Below the pieces are notes generated by a model. It saw only the letters and a program-made list of their open reading frames with translations. It had not been told where the DNA came from and made no database searches. The position numbers were made by a program, and so were the translations under genes. 64,000 nucleotides of DNA from Scheffersomyces stipitis CBS 6054 (Eukaryota; Ascomycota; Pichiomycetes; Serinales; Debaryomycetaceae): contig NC_009042.1 of NCBI RefSeq assembly GCF_000209165.1, forward strand, positions 868,001 through 932,000, written 5' to 3'. Within the stretch, counting starts at the first letter, position 1. Each line of letters starts with the position of its first letter. Shown one piece after another: positions 52,176-60,306 of this stretch.

Positions 52176-54524
52176 CTAGATCTCGAATTTCAACCAGTCC
52201 AAGTCTTTTACGTCGTTGTTCATACTATTTGCAAGATTGGCTCTCTTTTGGTTCTTCAATCCGTCGGTCAAAGACGACTTCGTGCTAACATTGCTGGTAT
52301 GGGGCTGGAGATCCAACTCTGGCTCGCTCTTGACGTTGGTGCCAGCTATAAACTCATCGTTCTGCAAAGACGTAAAGTTCTTAAAGAAATCGTTATCTCC
52401 GCCGCTTGTATCCATTAATTCGTTGACATTCACCACCTCGTCATCAATACCAGGATTCACAAAAGGCTTGTTGCTGCTCACAGAGTCCGAAACGTTCAAA
52501 GGTCTGGACGAAGGAAGCAAATCTACTACGTTCAACGGAGCCGGAGGAATGCTGATAGAGTCGACAGCATTGTTCGACTCGAACCCAGGGTTCCTTCTAT
52601 AGTACTCAGTATATGAATTCCGGTGGAACGAAGGAGAAGAAGCAGACACCGACCCAGGTGTCGAAACCATGCCTTGCTTCATGATAGTACTGGCAGAACT
52701 GTTATGTCTAGAAATAGTAGGAGCAGGAGGGTTGTCGAAGAACGAGTTACCGTTATTTGTGCCCGTCATCCGCTGGTTCAAAAGGCTGATGTTGGATGAA
52801 GTCAACGAGTTGGCACTATTGCTACTATTATTATTATTGCTATTGTTGCTGTAGCTGTTACTCAAGCTGAAACTGTTTGAAGTTAACTTCCGTTGCTGCG
52901 ATTGCAAGTTTGTCATAGACGTTCTTCTGTTGAACGAAGACGACTGGAACGAAGACGACGAGAAGCCGCCCCTTTTGTTATAACTATTAGAAAGAGAGGT
53001 TCCGTAGCTATTTGACAAAGACGTAGACGAAACTCTTCTTCCGTTCTCATATATGCTGTTCGTACTGCCGTAGTAGTCACCCGAAATGTTGATATCTGAC
53101 TTCTTACGTTTGAACTGTTGGTTAGCGTTCTGGACAGAACCAGGCGTATACGGAGAAGAAGGACTAGTTACAGAACTTCCGTGTTGATTAGGGATAGGAA
53201 TCGACTTCATGTTGACCGAAGTAGGGGTATTAGGAGTCGAGCCTCCGGTACTGAGATTGGTGGAACTGGATGGTTTAGGTAAAATGAGCACGTTTTTGTA
53301 TCTAGGAAGTGATCCATCCCGCAATGAGTTGGGAGCGGTCTGGACACCGCCTTGCTGGACATTGCTAAGTACGTTACTGCTGCTGATTACGGAGCTATCC
53401 TTGCTGGCAATGGGGATACTTCCTACGTAGTTCAGGTTGAACTTGATTACGTTAGTCATGGCCTGATCGTTCATAGAGAGTGACTTGTACGAAGAAGAAG
53501 GCATCGAAGACGAAAGCTTCTGGTTGGCCACGGGGGCTTTGCGCGATGACCGCTTCTTGATAACGTCGGTCTTGAGAGACAACGGTCTTGTGGTTCCGTG
53601 CAACTTCAAGAACAACCCACAGGCATTACATAAGGTGTTTCCTGTTGGGTCCTTTCTCCACAAGGGAGTGTTCAAAGTATGACAGTTATAGCATTCTGTT
53701 GGTCTGGCAGCAGCTGCTGGAGGAGTGGGGCTGGTGGACTTCATTATTTGCTGTGAAAGCGAACTGGTCAAGTTTGACTTTATGGTACCGTTACTATTAG
53801 AAGTAGCAGTTTCGTTGGTATTACTTTTAGTGTTACTGTTATTGTTGCTGTTGTTAATGCTTCTGTTGCTGTTGCTGATGTGCTTGTCATTATTGCCCTC
53901 TTCGTCTATTACCATAGGACTGAAGTCCATCTCTTTTTCGATATTGGCAGAGCTGGACGATGCAGACGGCTGGCTGGAGGCCAGTGTAGAGTCGGAGTTA
54001 TGTCTGGATGAAGTGACAGACATATTTGAGTTTGGTGGAGATGAATCGTCATTCATCGATGCTGGAGTGTTGATAGTGCGGGCGCTCTTATTACTATTGT
54101 GAGTGCCATTATTTTGGTGGTTGCTGTTGCTGCCGACGCTATTCGACCCTACGGCCGGAGCTTGTATCTGCAGCGACTTGGCGTTGCTGACGTTTGTTGC
54201 AGTAGCTGAAGCGTTCGATTTGGGTATATACGGGGAGTTCTTGAGATCGTCTATGGAGAGAGGCGATAGCAAATCTAGAACTTTATCATGTTTGGGACTG
54301 GCCGACATGCCGGAGCTGCCAAATGTCTGGTTAGGCGTGCTGGAGGTCGTGGAAGAGGTCTGCAAGTGGCTGGTATTATTCGTGTTGTTCATGTGACTGA
54401 GTTGGCTCTTGGAGTTAGACTTTCTGAGCTGTCGATTTTCAACTCGTGTCTGGAGCGAAAGTAGCTTTTTGGCAGACAAAAAGAGCTCGACAATAGAGGG
54501 GCCGGATTCAAAGTCTTCAGACAT
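52176..54524 (-). CDS. GAT1: GATA-type nitrogen regulator (GAT1/GLN3 class)
   Basis: Activator of nitrogen-catabolite genes in yeasts, nuclear when good nitrogen sources are lacking. 782 aa, ATG at 54524. A single GATA finger is present: C278-x2-C281, 17 residues, C299-x2-C302. It is followed by the basic tail with Leu-Lys-Thr-Asp-Val-Ile-Lys-Lys-Arg. The N-terminus (about 9-40) resembles the short helical motif found at the start of fungal nitrogen GATA factors. Long Ser/Asn tracts fill the rest. The extreme C-terminus, Asp-Leu-Asp-Trp-Leu-Lys-Phe, recalls the end of AreA/Gat1 proteins. GAT1 versus GLN3 is not certain. Confidence 0.8.
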   Translation of the reverse strand: MSEDFESGPSIVELFLSAKKLLSLQTRVENRQLRKSNSKSQLSHMNNTNNTSHLQTSSTTSSTPNQTFGSSGMSASPKHDKVLDLLSPLSIDDLKNSPYIPKSNASATATNVSNAKSLQIQAPAVGSNSVGSNSNHQNNGTHNSNKSARTINTPASMNDDSSPPNSNMSVTSSRHNSDSTLASSQPSASSSSANIEKEMDFSPMVIDEEGNNDKHISNSNRSINNSNNNSNTKSNTNETATSNSNGTIKSNLTSSLSQQIMKSTSPTPPAAAARPTECYNCHTLNTPLWRKDPTGNTLCNACGLFLKLHGTTRPLSLKTDVIKKRSSRKAPVANQKLSSSMPSSSYKSLSMNDQAMTNVIKFNLNYVGSIPIASKDSSVISSSNVLSNVQQGGVQTAPNSLRDGSLPRYKNVLILPKPSSSTNLSTGGSTPNTPTSVNMKSIPIPNQHGSSVTSPSSPYTPGSVQNANQQFKRKKSDINISGDYYGSTNSIYENGRRVSSTSLSNSYGTSLSNSYNKRGGFSSSSFQSSSFNRRTSMTNLQSQQRKLTSNSFSLSNSYSNNSNNNNSSNSANSLTSSNISLLNQRMTGTNNGNSFFDNPPAPTISRHNSSASTIMKQGMVSTPGSVSASSPSFHRNSYTEYYRRNPGFESNNAVDSISIPPAPLNVVDLLPSSRPLNVSDSVSSNKPFVNPGIDDEVVNVNELMDTSGGDNDFFKNFTSLQNDEFIAGTNVKSEPELDLQPHTSNVSTKSSLTDGLKNQKRANLANSMNNDVKDLDWLKFEI

Positions 54525-56508
54525 TGCTGTCGAAGAGCTCTCTGATGGGATGGAAAGTGGTGCTGCTCAGAAAGGAACGACTCTGATACTGGAGTAAACT
54601 TTTCAAATATGGTGTAGGTGCAAATAGTGTCTGACTGGTGCTTTGTCTGACTTTTTGATTTTGTCCGTCTATATAGCGAGGCAGCGACAAAATATCGGTG
54701 TCTGGGGCTGAAGATCCGCGAAAAATGGGAGACGGTACTGAAAGAGCCTGAGATGCCGTCGAGCAGTAGGATATAACGCTCAGCGCTGTGCTTTTCAACT
54801 TCGTGAACTGCTCACCTTAGAAACAACTGGTTAACTATGGAGAATTAAGGGATTTAATAATGATGGTTTGTACAAATTTTAGTCAAAGTCGTGCGCGAAT
54901 CACAAAAACACTGGCAGACAATTTTTTAAGTGAGTTCGACCGGACAAAAAAACTTAACCCTCGGAGAAAAGAGCCGCGCTACGGCACACATGGTGCATAA
55001 GAAAGTGGTCATATGTGCAGGCTCGCATCTATTTTCAATAATGCTTGGATTGACTTTTAGCGAAAACGACTTCAGTTTAGATATCGAACCATACTAGAGA
55101 GTACAAACTTCAGTCCAGAAACGGCAGAGATTCCATGAATATTCTGAACAACAGATCGGAAGCGGGGTCACCACAATCTGTTAATGTAGGCAGAAAAGAA
55201 CGGCTCGTACCAACAGCAAAAACTGTCTCTCGAAGTGCTACATGGACCTGCAGCATAATTTGGCTCCGGACTACACACCAAATTAAACAATAGCAATAAA
55301 CCTAGGCTTTGTAACCCGTCGTGCGTCTTGCTGAAGCAAAGGGGAATTATCGTAGACCCTAGGCGCTCGTGGGAGCTTTCCGCCGATAATTGTAAAGTAG
55401 TTTGGGGAAACATGGTAGCGCGCGTATAATAAGAATAATATCTACAAAATTTAGAAAAATCTTTCGGCACGATGAATAGGGGGGCTAGGTCTATACAATA
55501 ATAACGTGGGGGATTATCACGGACTCCGTCCTGATTTAATAAAAAAATAGTTCCAGATGAATCACTAGATTAATAATATACTACTAGTCCAGAAATGCGA
55601 GATATTTCCTGATGTCTCCACTAGACATTTCAAAGCTGAAGCACCAGAGCTATTCGGACAAAAAGATACGAGATCAGACGGCCATGATCTATACAACCTA
55701 GTTCACATCTTCCGGGTAGTTTTCCAGCTTTCAAAGTACCAAAAGAAGAAAGATCCCAACTGCTAAAAGTTTTCCACATTCCCCTAAAATTAAAGTTGAA
55801 TAGCCGATCGGTTGAGGTTTAAAGCGATCTCGTAAGGCTAATTTGTGAGCACGTCTTCTGAGCCTTGATCTAGGCAAATTTCTTTTAATATCTTTCTACA
55901 TTAACTATCCAATTTGCAACCCAAAGTCCCAATAATGAGATTACCAGGGTACAGAGCTAAATGCCGCTGGTGTAACTATTTTCCCAGTATGGACGAAATA
56001 TCGATATATTGTTCAAATTCGACTTCCGACCGACATACATGAACCTGCTTGCAGTCGGAATTCCTCGTTTGCGCTGCAATATGTACAACTATAGTCGCCC
56101 AAGTTTAGTTGCATCTTGTGACCGGCCAAACAAATGATCTTCACACCTAGACTCGCCCTGGATGCGTGTCTAACATTAATTAAAGCAAGGTAGGCTACTT
56201 GGCTCAAAAAGTCTGCGTAAAAAAATCTGTGTCAGGGAATTGGCAGAGGTACCACCACCCTCAAAAGGGTCGATGTTTCGATCAAGTCATCTTCACCAAG
56301 GCGATCTGTTATTGTACCTTAGAATTGTTCCATCGTCTTTCTAACCGACCTCGAAACTCCGATACAAACGGCCAACTGGAAGCACCTTCTACTTATTTGT
56401 GTCTGGAAAAATTAAAAAATGTCTGAAAATTCTACAAAGCTAGCATATTATTTGAAGCCAAACATCGCAACACCAAAAAGAAAAAAAATCGTGTTATTTT
56501 GTTATTGC
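54525..56508. other. GATA gene promoter and gene-poor flank of the LINE array
   Basis: About 2 kb. The left 300 bp are the GATA gene promoter (a TATATAG on the minus strand near 54670). The rest has no supported gene, tRNA or LTR. A short ATG frame starts at 56419 and runs into the poly(A) end of the LINE at 56509. Two weakly similar AGTCCAGAAA-containing segments occur near 55110 and 55585. Confidence 0.4.
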
Positions 56509-56521
56509 TTTTTTTTTTTTT
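56509..56521 (-). repeat. Poly(A) tail of the left LINE
   Basis: Thirteen T on the plus strand (A13 in element orientation), directly after CATTTCGTA at the element's 3' end. Marks the retrotransposed 3' terminus. Confidence 0.85.
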
Positions 56522-56717
56522 ACGAAATGGCATGTATTACGACTAAAGTCCAACCTATCAACTACAAAGTATATAAATCTTCCTCTAATCCATACCGAAT
56601 GGTGAAGGAAATCCTAGGATAAAAACCTCCGGGTGATATGACCTAAAAACTAGGTGATATCCTTAGAAAACTGTAAAAAACTTGACAACGGTATAAGCTA
56701 CCGGACTTGTAAAATGT

Positions 56718-59700
56718 TTAAATAAGACGTCTAGACTGCAAAATCGATACCCAAGATGAAAGCATAGAACAGGTGAAAATGTCCCTGTCCATTGGATTTC
56801 GCCGTCGGCATCTAAAAAGATGAACAGCTAAAAGGTATTGATTCCACGAGAGATATGCAGCCTGTGAAAGTGAAGAATTGCAAATGAGATTCTTTAAATT
56901 TAATGTGATTTCTGTAGGACGAAGTATGTCCCATAATGTACGGCTGATTGAACAATCTTGGTAAATATGGTGAAAAAACTGAGGTCTTGGTATTTCATTG
57001 AAACACATCAGGCATTCTGGCAGAGCCTCGGAGGACCCATGTCGGTCCCTGTGACCGAGGTGAACCCTGTGAATTTCCTCCACCCCTTTTGGATACCTAC
57101 GTTGTACTTTAGCTATAGCTTTCCAAAACTGCTGATAGTCATCGTCTGTTAATTGGAAGTTCTCTTTCAAGGTTGCAGAACTACTGACTGGTTTGGCTTG
57201 AGCCAGTTTGGCCGAGCGACTTCGGAATGTGCTAGGATCAACCAGATCAATCCAATGTTGCCAATCATTTTTGATTGGTGGGTTTCTAACCATATATGCT
57301 TTCTCTTCAGTAGTGAATCGTTTGTAGACATCCCTGCGATACCAAGTTGTCCGTCCCGTAAAACGGTCCCTTATCCAGTGGAAGTTTTTAGCCTTCGTAA
57401 TTTGGAACCAGGCTTTGAGCCATTCTTTCTCGGCATTGGTGAATTTTTCATAATGAAGATATTCAATTCGAGCTCGAGATCCTTCACGTACATATAGGTC
57501 CGTTAGGAACCGATACCATGGGACTATTTCCCGTTGGGTTTGGTTTACCGTTCGAGGTGGAAAGATGTAGTCCATAAATGATTGCAATTTATCGCGGAAC
57601 ACTATTAAATTCCAATCTGTCAGGTTGGTCAAGGTTTCATAGATCACTTTGGCCCGACGACCCTTTAGTTGCTGTTCCATGTCGAGGAGACCGAAGCCTC
57701 CTTTGCTTTTCAAATTGTATAGATGCTGTTCACCAATTGGAGGTAAGTGACCCTTTACCATTTTGGTGAGTCTCTTGATATCGGATATTTGCATGGGGTC
57801 ATGGAGGTCCCTGAAATATACCTTTGAAAAGATATAAGTATTAAAACCTGTGCATCTGAGGTGAATCGGCAATTCTTTAATGCTATGGAGAACAAGTTGA
57901 GTAGAAAGGGACTTTGTATAAGTTTCCCAATTGAAACCATTTAGCGGTACCCCAAGATATTTGTGATCCGATGTCCGAAGAGCAAGTCCTTCGAAACCAA
58001 GGATCCGTTGAATGTCTTCGTGCGGAGGCTGGTCCCAGAATGCTGTTCTTGATTTGGAAATGCTCACCAAGGAGTTTGAGGCTTGCTCAAATAGAGAGAG
58101 TTCCTCTTTCAAGATTTCGTGGTCCCTTCTACAGCTTGTGAAAACAGTGAGGTCGTCAGCAAATGCTGAGTATTTCGCTGTAAGCGCTGGAAGGTGATCT
58201 AGTTGGATAGGAATGCCCTGGAGTCTACTATGGAGTCTGTAAAGGAGCGGTTCAAGACATAAGTTAAAGAGAATCGGCAGAACCGGGTTTCCTTGTCTCG
58301 TGCCTTGCGTAAGTGGAAACGTTTCGGATTTGGTATTGTTCGTAAAAATGGCTGCAAATTGTTGTGTCGTCACCAGTAATAGGATACGCTTAAACTTGGG
58401 ACCTAACCCGATTTGGTCGAGTACGGCAGACAAATAGTCGTGTGATACTCGATCAAAGGCTTTGGTTAAATCTAAGATGATCACATTTGCAATTTTCAGC
58501 TTCTCGGGATCTTCTGCTACCTTGTCAATGATGGCCCGGAACCGTTGGATTTGAAAATCCATTTGGCGTTCGGGCATGAAGCCACATTGATCATAGCCAA
58601 TGAGGTTCTTGATTACTGTGCGAAGGCGCATATTGAGGACCTGTGAAATCACTCTCAATGAGGTATTGATGAGGGATATGGGACGGTAATCGTCCACTGT
58701 GGGGTCTGCTTTTTTCCTTTTGGGAATCATGCGTATTAGTACTAGTGCCATCGAGGATGGTAAGAGTCCATTTCGCATGATGTTGTTGGCGTCCTTTACA
58801 AGCAAGGGGCCTGCTGTGTCCCAAGTCGCTTTGAGGAAGAGGAATGTTGCACCATCTTCCCCTGGCGTTGAGTCATTGGTGGTCCTTTGTAAAGCCGCAG
58901 TTATTTCTTCGAGTGTAATGGGTTCATCTAGTTTGGCCTGGTCACTTGCCGCTATTTTTTGCGGGAACATCTGAACATAGGTCCGAATGCTTCGCTTCGC
59001 TTCCTGGGGTTGGGAGTCCAGGTAGAGCTTGGCAAAGTGTTCCCTTTGGATAGCGAGTATTTGATCCGTGGAGGTGGCAGTTCTACTTTTGTCTGCTGTT
59101 TGTAGTGATTTCACTATTTTGGCAGCATGGATTGCCCCTTTGAAGCGGTCATTGAGATCTCTGAAAATGGTAGACTTTTCACTAACGCTGTGGTGAGCGT
59201 TGGCTGTAGGTCTCTGTCTAAGGGATGCTATTATCTTAGGGACACGTTGGATAAATTCAGAATAGTCTGAAAAGCGTGTGTGACTGAGGATGTTGAGAAA
59301 TTCTAGGTTGTCAACCCAGTGGTCTTTAATGATAAAGCGTGGCCTTGCTACTTTTAGCGTTGCGTCCGGTAGGATGCTAAGGTCCACGTCTACCGTGGCG
59401 TGAGTTGATGTTACTATGTGATTGAAGCGGTGAGAATATCTCCAGATTCTTGCTTGGAAGGATCTGGGGAGATAGATTCTATCGAGTCTTCTGCAATTAT
59501 TTGTGTTGGTATTTGTGGGTACCTTGATAGTCGGTTCTAATCCTCTAAGAGAGTCATGTAGTTGAAATTCGTTGCAAAGAGAGTTGAAGGCTTGTCGGGA
59601 GGCGTGCTCTCGACTGGAGCTTTCTCTTGCAGTAGAATCTAGTTCTGGATTTTGTATCATATTGAAGTCTCCCCCTATACAGAGGTGGAGCTTGTGATTG

Positions 59701-60302
59701 TTATTGTCAATTTCGAAATTTGTGATGAGTGTGTTAATCAGAGTATAAAGAGAGTGGAATAATTGCTCTTGAGAACGATGATTCCCACTCGGTCCGTACA
59801 CTGAGATAACTAAGATATATTCTTTTGTTTCTTTGAGTTGAATGATTACGTCGGTCGCATACCGCGCGATTTCAGAGTCGAGCTGGAGGTTATTAGACGA
59901 AATCTTTTCAAAGTGTTGGTGTTGAAAATTAAGTATGATTCCCGAGCGAGCTAATGTATCTGTATAGATTAGCTCTTGATTTGCTTGGTTCAATTGTTTT
60001 TGTAATGAGGTAATCCAATCTGGGGTGGGATCCTGAGAGTAGTTTGGGGGTTGTTGTTGCATTGCCCGTCTTGCTCCCCTCCTGGCTCCCCGCCTGTTCT
60101 GGGAGTTGGCTGGTTGTTTTGAATTAAAATCAGTTTCTTGAATGAGTAAGACATCACAGTAAGTCGCGAGTTCTCGAAACTTATTGATCTGTGTGTTTTT
60201 TTGAATATTTTTAGTACGGATCTTGAGAAGATTAGTTGGATTTGCTACCCGGTGTTCCGTTAACAGCGGGTTGGTTATCCGAAAATTTACTAATCTAGAC
60301 AT
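56718..60302 (-). CDS. LINE ORF2: APE-type endonuclease and reverse transcriptase
   Basis: 1194 aa, ATG at 60302, one nucleotide after the ORF1 stop. The endonuclease domain (about 25-320) has E56 (Gln-Glu-Thr-Asp), D212/N214 (Gly-Gly-Asp-Phe-Asn), D274 (Leu-Asp-Arg-Ile-Tyr) and H301. The usual Ser-Asp-His reads Ser-Thr-His, so one metal-site Asp is replaced by Thr300. The RT domain (about 500-760) has the Lys-Ala-Phe-Asp-Arg motif, Gly-Thr-Arg-Gln-Gly-Asn-Pro, and the catalytic Phe-Ala-Asp-Asp at 714-717. A C-terminal Cys-x2-Cys-x11-His-x4-Cys knuckle starts at C1097. No frameshift or internal stop, so it looks recently active. CTG codons would be read as Ser in this clade. Confidence 0.95.
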   Translation of the reverse strand: MSRLVNFRITNPLLTEHRVANPTNLLKIRTKNIQKNTQINKFRELATYCDVLLIQETDFNSKQPANSQNRRGARRGARRAMQQQPPNYSQDPTPDWITSLQKQLNQANQELIYTDTLARSGIILNFQHQHFEKISSNNLQLDSEIARYATDVIIQLKETKEYILVISVYGPSGNHRSQEQLFHSLYTLINTLITNFEIDNNNHKLHLCIGGDFNMIQNPELDSTARESSSREHASRQAFNSLCNEFQLHDSLRGLEPTIKVPTNTNTNNCRRLDRIYLPRSFQARIWRYSHRFNHIVTSTHATVDVDLSILPDATLKVARPRFIIKDHWVDNLEFLNILSHTRFSDYSEFIQRVPKIIASLRQRPTANAHHSVSEKSTIFRDLNDRFKGAIHAAKIVKSLQTADKSRTATSTDQILAIQREHFAKLYLDSQPQEAKRSIRTYVQMFPQKIAASDQAKLDEPITLEEITAALQRTTNDSTPGEDGATFLFLKATWDTAGPLLVKDANNIMRNGLLPSSMALVLIRMIPKRKKADPTVDDYRPISLINTSLRVISQVLNMRLRTVIKNLIGYDQCGFMPERQMDFQIQRFRAIIDKVAEDPEKLKIANVIILDLTKAFDRVSHDYLSAVLDQIGLGPKFKRILLLVTTQQFAAIFTNNTKSETFPLTQGTRQGNPVLPILFNLCLEPLLYRLHSRLQGIPIQLDHLPALTAKYSAFADDLTVFTSCRRDHEILKEELSLFEQASNSLVSISKSRTAFWDQPPHEDIQRILGFEGLALRTSDHKYLGVPLNGFNWETYTKSLSTQLVLHSIKELPIHLRCTGFNTYIFSKVYFRDLHDPMQISDIKRLTKMVKGHLPPIGEQHLYNLKSKGGFGLLDMEQQLKGRRAKVIYETLTNLTDWNLIVFRDKLQSFMDYIFPPRTVNQTQREIVPWYRFLTDLYVREGSRARIEYLHYEKFTNAEKEWLKAWFQITKAKNFHWIRDRFTGRTTWYRRDVYKRFTTEEKAYMVRNPPIKNDWQHWIDLVDPSTFRSRSAKLAQAKPVSSSATLKENFQLTDDDYQQFWKAIAKVQRRYPKGVEEIHRVHLGHRDRHGSSEALPECLMCFNEIPRPQFFHHIYQDCSISRTLWDILRPTEITLNLKNLICNSSLSQAAYLSWNQYLLAVHLFRCRRRNPMDRDIFTCSMLSSWVSILQSRRLI

Positions 60303-60306
60303 CTTA
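60300..60306 (-). promoter_or_regulatory. Stop-restart junction TAAGATG between ORF1 and ORF2
   Basis: In element orientation the ORF1 stop TAA is followed by a single G and then the ORF2 ATG, in the +1 frame. Such tight spacing suggests ORF2 is made by termination-reinitiation after ORF1, as described for some other LINEs. Confidence 0.7.

Noticed and set aside
53725..54396. Plus-strand Leu-rich frames opposite the GATA gene
   Set aside because: They are read from the reverse of Ser/Asn repeat tracts and are not independent genes.
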